A stretch of DNA of 32,513 nt, taken from Pseudomonadota bacterium. GTDB lineage: Bacteria > Pseudomonadota > Alphaproteobacteria > Micavibrionales > UBA2020. Shown piece after piece: positions 8,830 through 15,685 of this stretch (positions are counted from its first letter, which is position 1; each line of letters opens with the position of its first letter). Under the pieces are notes generated by a model. The model saw only the letters and a program-made list of their open reading frames with translations, searched no databases and had not been told where the DNA came from. The translations under genes and the position numbers were made by a program. The stretch lies in NCBI GenBank assembly GCA_023444705.1, contig JAEXMB010000100.1, positions 1 through 32,513 of the forward strand, in the 5' to 3' direction.

Positions 8830-9177
8830 ATGCAGTATGATGCTGAACTTATAGAGAAGTGGGCTATAAACCTTAAACACAAAGCTGATGCCGTTGTTTG
8901 CTCCCAAGTCATTAAGTGGGGAGTTTTAGGGTGGGCCGTTGGCTTAGCTGTGCCCTATATAACCTCCGGCGCTATAGAGATGCTACCTTGGAAGATCATC
9001 GCAGGAGCTACTGGCGCAGCTATTGGTCTTCAAATCGGGCTTGAAAAATCACTTTCCATCAAAATCGAGGCGCAAAAGTTACTTTGCCAAATGCAGATTG
9101 AGATTAACACTCGTCAAAACTCCGCCTCGCCACTGAGTAGTGACAATCTAGACAAACTACGGGCGGTTAAATTTTAA
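8830..9177 (+). CDS. Small two-helix membrane protein with glycine zipper, function unknown
   Basis: A 115-residue protein I do not recognise. The start is the ATG at 8830, 11 bp after the gltX stop; the reading frame runs open further upstream, but that part lies inside gltX. Two likely membrane helices span about residues 27-46 and 55-72. The second contains G59-x2-G62-x3-G66-x3-G70, a glycine-zipper pattern found in helix-packing membrane proteins. After it comes a charged, helical cytoplasmic tail. The base composition is visibly lower in GC than gltX and trmJ on either side, with AT-rich codons, which suggests later acquisition. The next gene starts 2 bp after its stop, so it has been kept in the operon. 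Confidence 0.65.
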   Translation: MQYDAELIEKWAINLKHKADAVVCSQVIKWGVLGWAVGLAVPYITSGAIEMLPWKIIAGATGAAIGLQIGLEKSLSIKIEAQKLLCQMQIEINTRQNSASPLSSDNLDKLRAVKF

Positions 9178-9179
9178 CG

Positions 9180-9977
9180 ATGGCCGGAACCAATCGCTCC
9201 CATACCGAAGACGCACCGGCGCTGATCGCGCCTGCCATCATTCTGGTCGGCCCCCAGCTTGGCGAAAACATCGGCATGTGCGCGCGTGCCATGCTCAATT
9301 GCGGCGTCACCGACCTGCGTATCGTCAACCCGCGCGACGGCTGGCCCAATCCTGCCGCTGTCTCGGCCTCGTCGGGTGCGGTCAGCGTCATTGAAAATGC
9401 CCGCCTGTTCGACAGCACTGCCGCCGCCATCGCCGACCTTGAATACGTCTATGCGACGACGGCGCGTCTGCGCGAAATGGCCAAGCCCGTCGTTTCGGCC
9501 GAAGCCGCCGGACGCGATATCCAGCAACGCCACGCACAGGCGCAAAAGACCACGTGCGGCATCATGTTCGGGCCCGAGCGCACGGGCCTTGACAATGATG
9601 ACGTTGCACTTGCCCATGCGGTGCTGAGCATTCCGCTCAACCCTGCGTTTTCGTCGCTCAATCTGGCGCAGGCCGTTTTGCTGACCAGCTACAGCTGGCT
9701 GGTGGCTGACAATCCGTTTCAGGAAAACCTTGAAGCCGTGCTGGCCGAGCGCGAGGCCAGCCCGCCCGCAACCGCTGGCATGATCGAAAACTTTATGGGA
9801 CAGCTTGAAGACCATATGGAAGACGCCGGTTTTTTCCGCAGCGAAGGTCACCGCCCCACACTGATGCGCAACATCCGCACCTATTTCTTCCGCTCCGCCC
9901 CGACCGAGCAAGAGGTGCGCACCCTGCACGGCATCATTGCCACACTGGCCGGCAAGCGCCAGCGCAAGGGCGCCTGA
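9180..9977 (+). CDS. trmJ: tRNA (cytidine/uridine-2'-O-)-methyltransferase TrmJ
   Basis: SPOUT-family enzyme that methylates the 2'-OH of nucleotide 32 in the tRNA anticodon loop using S-adenosylmethionine. Family motifs are in order: ILVGPQLGENIGMCARAM (motif 1), LRIVNPRDGWPN, ATTARLREM, GIMFGPERTGLDNDD (motif 2) and LSIPLNPAFSSLNLAQAVL (motif 3, forming the trefoil-knot cofactor site). The 265-residue length includes the C-terminal helical dimerisation extension (ENFMGQLEDHMEDAGFF). It starts 2 bp after the preceding stop and is followed after 2 bp by the PurA-like gene, so the three form one transcription unit. TrmJ is preferred over TrmH or TrmL because of length and the C-terminal extension. 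Confidence 0.93.
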   Translation: MAGTNRSHTEDAPALIAPAIILVGPQLGENIGMCARAMLNCGVTDLRIVNPRDGWPNPAAVSASSGAVSVIENARLFDSTAAAIADLEYVYATTARLREMAKPVVSAEAAGRDIQQRHAQAQKTTCGIMFGPERTGLDNDDVALAHAVLSIPLNPAFSSLNLAQAVLLTSYSWLVADNPFQENLEAVLAEREASPPATAGMIENFMGQLEDHMEDAGFFRSEGHRPTLMRNIRTYFFRSAPTEQEVRTLHGIIATLAGKRQRKGA

Positions 9978-9979
9978 GC

Positions 9980-11077
9980 ATGTTGCGCGCGGGCCGCCTG
10001 AACATCACCCTTGATGGGCAGTTCGGCTCCACCGGCAAAGGATTGCTCAATGCCTATATCGCACTGACGGCAGCGCAAAAACCCGATATCTGCATCAGTA
10101 ACGCAGCACCCAATGCAGGGCATACCTATGTGGACCCTGCCAGTGGTGACAAGCGCACAACCTTCCATCTGCCCGTCAGCGGTGTTTTGTGCCCCGACAG
10201 CCTGATTTACCTGTGCGCCGCCAGCATTATTGACCCGGATTTACTGGCGCGCGAGATCGCGGATTTTGCGATCGATCCCGCGCGTATCATTATTCACCCG
10301 CGCGCGGCCATCCTGTTGCCCGAACATGCGGCGCGCGAAATGGACGGCGCGTCGGGTACCACGACGCTGGCATCGACGCGCAAAGGCGTCGGGGCTGCAC
10401 TGGCCGACAAGATCGCGCGCCATGCGGGTCCACGCACCGCGGCGCAGTACTACTCAGGCCATTCGCATGGATTTTCCATCCGCACGCTTGATCTGGACCA
10501 TGACCTGTTGCGTGGCATGACAGCCCTGATGGAAGTGCCGCAGGGCTTTGGCCTGTCCATCAACCACGGCCTGTCCTATCCGCATTGCACCAGCCGTGAC
10601 CTGACCGTTGCCGCCGCACTCAATGATGCGGGCGTACACCCGGCACATCTTGGTCATGTAACGGTCTCGCTGAGGACTTTCCCCATCCGCGTCGGCAACA
10701 TCACCGACGATCGGGGACTGGAGATCGGTCATTCAGGCCCGTTTTACCATGACAGTGTGGAGCTTGGCTGGGACGATCTGGGCGTGATGCCCGAACGTAC
10801 GACCGTCACCAAACGCATCCGCCGCATCGCCACTTTCTCGCAACATCAATATGCGGATATGCTTCGCCAGCTGCGTCCGGATACCGTTTTGCTCAATTTC
10901 TGCAATTACCTGCGCAGCGTGCAGGAAACGCAAGACTTGCTCGACGCCATGCGCATCACCGAAAAACACTGCGGCGTTTCACCCGCGCATCTCTACGGTC
11001 TTGGCCCCGCCTGCGGCGATATCCATGCTGTCAGCGACGCACAGGCGCTGTGGCAACTGGTCAAGGCAAGACAGTAA
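9980..11077 (+). CDS. PurA-like adenylosuccinate synthetase with PurZ-type active site (Asp to Ser)
   Basis: Homologous to adenylosuccinate synthetase along its whole 365-residue length, but shorter than PurA (about 430) and altered at key positions. The P-loop, GDEGKGK in PurA, reads GSTGKGL at residues 16-22, so the catalytic base Asp (Asp13 in E. coli) is Ser17 and the next Glu is Thr18. His48 in NAGHTY, equivalent to His41, is kept. Other PurA landmarks persist: THL-like TTFHLPVSGVL, STRKGVGAALADKIAR (R147 aligns with Arg143) and EVPQGFGLSINHGLSYPHCTS. The PurA guanine-recognition stretch (KLDVLDG) is replaced by LLNFCNYL. These changes resemble phage PurZ, which acts on dGMP to make 2-aminoadenine precursors. 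Substrate is inferred, not shown. Its 3' end overlaps the convergent EEP gene by 17 bp. Confidence 0.8.
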   Translation: MLRAGRLNITLDGQFGSTGKGLLNAYIALTAAQKPDICISNAAPNAGHTYVDPASGDKRTTFHLPVSGVLCPDSLIYLCAASIIDPDLLAREIADFAIDPARIIIHPRAAILLPEHAAREMDGASGTTTLASTRKGVGAALADKIARHAGPRTAAQYYSGHSHGFSIRTLDLDHDLLRGMTALMEVPQGFGLSINHGLSYPHCTSRDLTVAAALNDAGVHPAHLGHVTVSLRTFPIRVGNITDDRGLEIGHSGPFYHDSVELGWDDLGVMPERTTVTKRIRRIATFSQHQYADMLRQLRPDTVLLNFCNYLRSVQETQDLLDAMRITEKHCGVSPAHLYGLGPACGDIHAVSDAQALWQLVKARQ

Positions 11078-11813
11078 CCAAAAGTGCGGCGTGGTCGGAA
11101 TAAGGCTGCGCAATCACCTTGAGCGCAAGTTTATCCTTGAGGCTTTCGGAGCAAATACACAGGTCAAGCACCCGGCGCAGGCTGGAAAAAGTAAAGGTCG
11201 GTTCGTCCTCGCGGCTCAATACATGCAGGCCGCTGTTGCGTAACAGTGGTGCAAGCTCGCCAAAACCGCCCATGATGTTGAAATCCGCCAAAACGATGAC
11301 CTCGCGCTCCGTCCGCGCAATCAGGCGGCGCAGTTCGCGGAATTGCTCTGCCCGCACCGCTTTTTGCAGCGAGAAATGAGCAAAGAAAACCACAGTGCCT
11401 TGCGGTCCTTCGACCTCGTAGATCAGACGCTTGCTGCCGAGGGAAAAATAGCGGCGCGCGAACGCCAGCGGGCGGCGGGCCAAAAAGGCGTTGCAACGCC
11501 CCCTGTGCCACGGCACGCGGCTGAGCCAGCTATTGACGCCGTATTTATCGGCGACATCAAAGAAAGGATAATCGTCGTCGGCCAACGCCTGTACCTGACT
11601 GTAACGCCCCTCTTTTTCATGATGTTCGATTTCAACGAAGCAGCAGAGATCTGGTTTTTCTTCGCTCATGACGCTTTTGATCTGCATCATCACCTGTTGT
11701 TGCACGGGCAACGGGCAGTGCAAGTGGCGGTGCAGATGGCGCATATGCTGCGCAAGCGAGCCGTCAATCCCCTTGGCATAGCCGATATTGCTGAACAGTA
11801 TCTTATAGGTCAT
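11061..11813 (-). CDS. Endonuclease/exonuclease/phosphatase (EEP) family protein
   Basis: A 250-residue metal-dependent phosphodiesterase of the EEP fold (DNase I / exonuclease III / sphingomyelinase superfamily). Expected residues are present: Asn9 in FSNIGY, the metal-binding Glu in CFVEIEHH, the catalytic His in FFAHFSLQ, Asp-Asn in LADFNIMGG and the terminal Asp-His in YSDHAALLV. No signal peptide is visible, so it appears cytoplasmic. The start lies 5 bp after the stop of the phospholipase D-like gene, so the two are co-transcribed. The substrate cannot be read from sequence: DNA, RNA, a phospholipid headgroup or a nucleotide are all possible; pairing with a PLD-type enzyme favours a lipid or nucleic-acid phosphodiester. 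Confidence 0.85.
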   Translation of the reverse strand: MTYKILFSNIGYAKGIDGSLAQHMRHLHRHLHCPLPVQQQVMMQIKSVMSEEKPDLCCFVEIEHHEKEGRYSQVQALADDDYPFFDVADKYGVNSWLSRVPWHRGRCNAFLARRPLAFARRYFSLGSKRLIYEVEGPQGTVVFFAHFSLQKAVRAEQFRELRRLIARTEREVIVLADFNIMGGFGELAPLLRNSGLHVLSREDEPTFTFSSLRRVLDLCICSESLKDKLALKVIAQPYSDHAALLVTVLP

Positions 11814-11818
11814 GATGC

Positions 11819-12835
11819 CTAGATCACCTTTTTCAGGACGCGGCCAAGATAGCCGAGCAGCTTGACCGGCAGGCTCACCTGCGGCCAGAACGCCTCATCA
11901 ACCAGGCGGCTTTGCGCCGCAGCGCCATCGAAATGCGATGCCAATCCCGCAACCACGCTGTCATCCTCGACCACAAGGTTGCTTTCGCGGTTGCGCAGCA
12001 TGCTGAGGTAATCGAGATTGGCACTGCCGATCATGGCCCAATTGTGGTCAATGACCACATATTTCGCATGCATCATCTGCGGCCCGTATAAAAAGAACTT
12101 CACGCCTTTCTTGCGCATTTTTTCAAAATAGGTTTGCCCCACGACGCCGGCAATACCCACATCAGGTCGGGCAGCGACCATGATGCGCACATCAACACCG
12201 CGCTTTGCCGCATCGGTGATGGCGCGCTTGAGCCGGATCGGCGGCATGAAATACGGCGTGGCGATACAAATGCTTTTGCGCGCTTCGCGTATGCAGCGCA
12301 GCATCTCATGATAAATCGGGTTTCTGTGGCCGGGACGGCTGCGCAGGTAGCGATAGCCGTTATCCGATTTTTCGGGTTTGTAGCGGAAATCCTGCTCGAC
12401 GTTCAGGATCACTTCGCCTTCGATGCGTACATGGGCCTCCACCCAGTCTTTCATATAATCGGCCATGCAGGCGCTGCCGATATGAAAGATACGCGCATCG
12501 ATCATCGCACTTTTGGCGTGGTTGCGCGGAAACCAGCGGTGTGGCGTGAACAGGTTACGCCAGTGCAGGCGGTTATAGGGTTGCACCTCGGCCCCCAACT
12601 GGCGCAACTCCGCGATAAGCGGATTGCCGCGCAACGATCGGCTGCCGACACTGTCGAGCAACAGGCGCACCTTGACCCCCTGTGCTGCCTTGTCACGCAA
12701 CAGGGTCATAAACCGGCGCCCGATATGGTCATCCATGAGGATATATTGCTCGACCTCGATCGAAACCTGCGCCGATGCACAATCGCGCACAAGATCGGCC
12801 CAGACTGCCGCCGCCGTGAATGTAAAGCTTGCCAT
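11819..12835 (-). CDS. Phospholipase D / cardiolipin synthase-like protein
   Basis: A 338-residue protein with two HKD motifs, the signature of the PLD superfamily. The first is H106-x-K108-x4-D113 in NHAKSAMIDARIFHIGSA; the second is H256-x-K258-x4-D263 in HAKYVVIDHNWAMIGSANLD. The N-terminal part (VSIEVEQYILMDDHIGRRF) and the spacing resemble cardiolipin synthases, which transfer phosphatidyl groups between phosphatidylglycerol or phosphatidylethanolamine molecules. It lacks the N-terminal membrane helices of ClsA, so it is closer to soluble or peripheral ClsB/ClsC-type enzymes. It heads a two-gene operon with the EEP protein and is divergent from the FAD-dependent gene across about 210 bp. 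A PLD-type nuclease is the alternative. Confidence 0.85.
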   Translation of the reverse strand: MASFTFTAAAVWADLVRDCASAQVSIEVEQYILMDDHIGRRFMTLLRDKAAQGVKVRLLLDSVGSRSLRGNPLIAELRQLGAEVQPYNRLHWRNLFTPHRWFPRNHAKSAMIDARIFHIGSACMADYMKDWVEAHVRIEGEVILNVEQDFRYKPEKSDNGYRYLRSRPGHRNPIYHEMLRCIREARKSICIATPYFMPPIRLKRAITDAAKRGVDVRIMVAARPDVGIAGVVGQTYFEKMRKKGVKFFLYGPQMMHAKYVVIDHNWAMIGSANLDYLSMLRNRESNLVVEDDSVVAGLASHFDGAAAQSRLVDEAFWPQVSLPVKLLGYLGRVLKKVI

Positions 12836-12996
12836 CGCATACCTGAAAGAAAGCGCGGAGGAAGTAATAAAATTGCACTTTCAATACCAAAGCGCCAGCC
12901 GCCTGTGTTGTTCCCCCACACTTTTCTTATTTATATCATTGATTTTAATATGCTATTTCCCTCTTGAATTTTCATATTTCATTAAGGGCCTCCTTG

Positions 12997-13002
12997 TATA
13001 AT
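12997..13002 (+). promoter_or_regulatory. Candidate -10 element for the FAD/NAD(P)-binding gene
   Basis: A perfect TATAAT lies in an AT-rich stretch about 43 bp before the chosen GTG start. No good -35 hexamer sits at 16-18 bp, so the promoter may rely on an activator. Its position argues against a start codon upstream of it (TTG at 12964). Confidence 0.45.
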
Positions 13003-13044
13003 ACACCTGACCGTTGTTTTTTTGGTTTTGAAGGGACCTGCTCC

Positions 13045-14718
13045 GTGGCGAATAATGCCCATCCGCTGGTGATTGTGGGTGCCGGTTTTGCCGGTACGAC
13101 ATCGCTGTTGCATGTTCTTTTGCAGGCGGCCGCGGACCCTGCCCTTGATGCCAGCCAGCCTTTGCATGTGACTTTGCTGGAACGTGCGCCCAGCCAGATG
13201 TTCGGCGGCATCGCCTATGGCCAGACACCGCATCATGAATACAACCTGAACCTCAGCGCCAAGCGCATCACGCCATTTGCCGACGGCAAGCGCCCCGAAG
13301 GCTTTCCCAGCATGGAAGAATTCATCGAGGAGTTCGTCGCCGAACATCCCGAGGTCAGCAGCCAGTTCGTCAATACATCGCGCCAGTTCTACGGGCAATA
13401 CCTGCGCCATCTGGTCGATCTGGCAGTAAAAAAAGCAGGCAACAAGGTCTCGTTTGAAACCGTATACGATCAGGCCGTTGACATGCACGAAACGGCCGAC
13501 GGCGTCACGTTGCAACTGCAAAGCGGACAGAACATACAGGCCAGCCGCGTTATTCTGGCGACAGGTTTCAAGGAAGCCGTTAACCCCGCGTTCTCGTTCA
13601 ACGTCGCAAGCCATGCCGGCTATCTCGACTATCCCTATTCCGAAGCCGCCAACGGGTTTTTCAAACGTGTGATAGAAGGCCCGCAGAACGCGCCCGATAA
13701 AAAGGCGCTTGTGATCGGCACAGGGCTGAGCGCGATGGACAGCGCCAACCGCCTGCTTGACAGCGGTTATCAGGGCAAAATCGTGATGATCTCGCGCCGC
13801 GGGCTGATGCATGCGATCTACCGCCAGATCAGCGAAAATCCGCGCGATCTGCTGCAGGGCGAGCCACGCGACGAAGCCGATCTGCCCTTTACGCGCAACG
13901 CGCCCGATTTCATTCAAAAAATGCCGCAATGCAAGACGTTTGACGATCTGTTCACTCTCTTCAAAAAAGAGATGTTCCAGCGTCTGCGCGAAGGCTACAC
14001 GACCGAGGAAGTGCTGGGCCATTGGGAAAAATACGTTCCCGATGTCTATCGCTCCTTCCCGCAAGAAACGGCGGATTTCCTGCTCAATTACGAAACTGCC
14101 ATCAACGTCATGCGCGTTGGCACCACGCCCGAGCTGGCGGATAAAATCCTCAAAGCACAACAGGAAGGCCGCCTTGAGATTATCAGCGGCCGCATCAGTG
14201 ATATGCAGCGCACCCCGCAGGGTATAAACGTCACCTGGCGCCCCAACAACCGTCACGGCCAGCGCGTGGGCGCTGACAGGTCAGACGTGTTTAATACAGT
14301 CATCAACGGCATCGGCAACAGCACCAAATACGACCTGCCTGCCGACAAAATCAAGGATACACTGTGGAAAAACCTGCGCGCGCGAAATGCCTATACCGTC
14401 CACGCATTGCGCGACGGTGTTGCGGTTACACCCGATTTTCACCTGATTGACGGCAATGGTGCGCCTTATAAACGTGTCACCGTCATCGGCGCGCCGGTTT
14501 CAGGCCATATGAACGTCAGCAGCTATGCCTATCCCGAAAAGGACGGCGCAGGTGCGCGCCTTGGTGCCTTTACGCTCAACATTCAGGGCATCCTTGGCGG
14601 TGTGCTGGCGATGGTGGACAGCAACTACGGCGATTTCCGCAAGGCGCAAATCGCCGCCACTCTCCCGCGCGCTGACTTGCGCGCCGTCGCCTCAAGCACG
14701 CCGCCAGCCCCTGCATGA
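13045..14718 (+). CDS. FAD/NAD(P)-binding oxidoreductase (NAD_binding_9-like)
   Basis: A flavoprotein of the FAD-NAD(P)-binding family, 557 residues. The N-terminal dinucleotide fold is at residues 8-17 (LVIVGAGFAG). It is followed by FGGIAYGQTPHHEYNLN and ITPFADGKRPEGFPSMEEF, which resemble the segment of this family that cradles FAD. A second Rossmann motif, ALVIGTGLSAMD (G225-T-G-L-S-A230), would bind NAD(P)H. The C-terminal part has VNTVINGIGNSTKYDL-type and SGHMNVSSYAYPEKD segments. The reading frame is open further upstream, but the GTG at 13045 is chosen because AAGGGA lies 8 nt before it and the -10 box is downstream of the earlier start. The reaction is unknown; relatives include N-hydroxylating and HpnW-like proteins. 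Confidence 0.8.
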   Translation: MANNAHPLVIVGAGFAGTTSLLHVLLQAAADPALDASQPLHVTLLERAPSQMFGGIAYGQTPHHEYNLNLSAKRITPFADGKRPEGFPSMEEFIEEFVAEHPEVSSQFVNTSRQFYGQYLRHLVDLAVKKAGNKVSFETVYDQAVDMHETADGVTLQLQSGQNIQASRVILATGFKEAVNPAFSFNVASHAGYLDYPYSEAANGFFKRVIEGPQNAPDKKALVIGTGLSAMDSANRLLDSGYQGKIVMISRRGLMHAIYRQISENPRDLLQGEPRDEADLPFTRNAPDFIQKMPQCKTFDDLFTLFKKEMFQRLREGYTTEEVLGHWEKYVPDVYRSFPQETADFLLNYETAINVMRVGTTPELADKILKAQQEGRLEIISGRISDMQRTPQGINVTWRPNNRHGQRVGADRSDVFNTVINGIGNSTKYDLPADKIKDTLWKNLRARNAYTVHALRDGVAVTPDFHLIDGNGAPYKRVTVIGAPVSGHMNVSSYAYPEKDGAGARLGAFTLNIQGILGGVLAMVDSNYGDFRKAQIAATLPRADLRAVASSTPPAPA

Positions 14719-14738
14719 GATGGCCACAGGCACCAGCA

Positions 14739-14770
14739 AAAAAGCCGCCGGAGCGATCCGGCGGCTTTTT
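14739..14770. terminator. Bidirectional intrinsic terminator between the FAD gene and rpsD
   Basis: A perfect 9-bp GC stem (GCCGCCGGA / TCCGGCGGC) closes a GCGA tetraloop and is flanked by A-run and T-run, giving a T-tract in both directions. It lies 20 bp after the plus-strand gene stop and 22 bp after the rpsD stop. Confidence 0.92.
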
Positions 14771-14792
14771 GTTCGATTTCGTCGCGTAAAAA

Positions 14793-15407
14793 TTAACGCG
14801 AGTAGAATTCGATGATGAGGTTCGGTTCCATGCGGACGGGATACGGAACGTCTTCCAGTTTCGGGCCGCGGATGAATTTGCCCGCGCCTGCTTTGTGGTC
14901 GACTTCCAGGTATGCCGGAACTTCACGGTCCTGTGCTTCGCTGGCCATGATGTAGAGGGTCATGGTGCGCGATTTTTCTTTTACGGTGATCACATCACCA
15001 TCACGCAGCGAGTACGAAGGAATGGTCACGCGTTTGCCGTTGACGAGAACGTGGCCGTGGTTGACGAACTGGCGTGCCGCAAAAACGGTCGGCACGAATT
15101 TCATGCGGTAGACAGCGGCATCCAGACGGCGCTCGAGCAGCTCGATCAGGTTCTGGCCGTTGTCGCCTTTGCGGCGGCGCGCTTCTTCGTAATACTTGTA
15201 GAATTGCTTTTCGCCGATGTTTGCGTAGTAGCCTTTCAGCTTCTGCTTGGCGTGCAGCTGGATCGCGTAGTCGGTCGGCTTTTTGCGGTTCTGGCCGTGC
15301 TGGCCGGGGCCGTATTCGCGTTTGTTGAAGGGCGACTTGGCGCGGCCCCAGAGGTTGACGCCAAGGCGGCGGTCAATCTTGTGTTTTACTTGTGGTCTTT
15401 TAGCCAT
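14793..15407 (-). CDS. rpsD: 30S ribosomal protein S4 (uS4)
   Basis: Primary 16S rRNA-binding protein that nucleates 30S assembly. The 204 residues include the typical alphaproteobacterial N-terminus (KIDRRLGVNLWGRAKSP, then YGPGQHGQNRKK), AKQKLKGYY and ERRLDAAVYRMKFVPT. The S4 RNA-binding domain follows, with ARQFVNHGHVLVNGKRV. It ends in LIIEFYSR, as is usual for this protein. It has no zinc-binding cysteines. AAGGAT about 7 nt before the ATG is the ribosome binding site. It is monocistronic here, not part of the alpha operon as in E. coli, with its own promoter and terminator. Confidence 0.98.
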   Translation of the reverse strand: MAKRPQVKHKIDRRLGVNLWGRAKSPFNKREYGPGQHGQNRKKPTDYAIQLHAKQKLKGYYANIGEKQFYKYYEEARRRKGDNGQNLIELLERRLDAAVYRMKFVPTVFAARQFVNHGHVLVNGKRVTIPSYSLRDGDVITVKEKSRTMTLYIMASEAQDREVPAYLEVDHKAGAGKFIRGPKLEDVPYPVRMEPNLIIEFYSR

Positions 15408-15469
15408 CGTAGATATCCTTTGTTGTTGATGCCGGAGGCTTTTTGCCGCCGACGATATTGTCCCGCTTA

Positions 15470-15487
15470 TCCGGCCCGAAGGCCGAA
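15470..15487 (-). promoter_or_regulatory. Stable UUCG hairpin in the rpsD leader
   Basis: The rpsD transcript would carry a leader of about 120 nt containing a 7-bp hairpin (UUCGGCC, UUCG loop, GGCCGGA). Long structured leaders of ribosomal protein genes are often autoregulatory targets, and S4 is a known translational repressor in other bacteria. Binding here is not shown. Confidence 0.4.
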
Positions 15488-15538
15488 GGATGACATGCGC
15501 ATCATCTGCGCCTGCCCCGCTTTTGCAGGAATGCGCCT

Positions 15539-15567
15539 GTTATCAGCTATTTAGGCGGGGTTGTCAA
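15539..15567 (-). promoter_or_regulatory. Sigma-70 promoter for rpsD
   Basis: Reading the minus strand, a perfect TTGACA (15562-15567) is followed after 17 bp by GATAAC (15539-15544). Transcription would start near 15531. Confidence 0.7.
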
Positions 15568-15630
15568 CGGCCTATTTACGGTTCTGGCAAATATACCGTT
15601 TCAAATATACATGTAAATTCAATCACATAG

Positions 15631-15665
15631 AAAAATCCCCCGCCTTGCGGACGGGGGATTTTTTT
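15631..15665 (-). terminator. Intrinsic terminator after tpsA
   Basis: Inverted repeat AATCCCCCG / CGGGGGATT around a 9-nt loop, flanked by A-run and T-run. It is 20 bp downstream of the tpsA stop on the minus strand; it would also work on the plus strand, but no plus-strand gene enters it. Confidence 0.88.
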
Positions 15666-15685
15666 GCGAAACGCTGTCAACTCGC

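Noticed and set aside
9980..11077. PurZ-like gene as part of a prophage
   Set aside because: All surrounding genes are core bacterial genes; there are no capsid, terminase, integrase or phage replication genes and no attachment-site repeats in the window.
12964..13044. TTG start for the FAD/NAD(P)-binding protein
   Set aside because: A perfect -10 box lies downstream of it, and a GTG with a good ribosome binding site starts just before the Rossmann motif.
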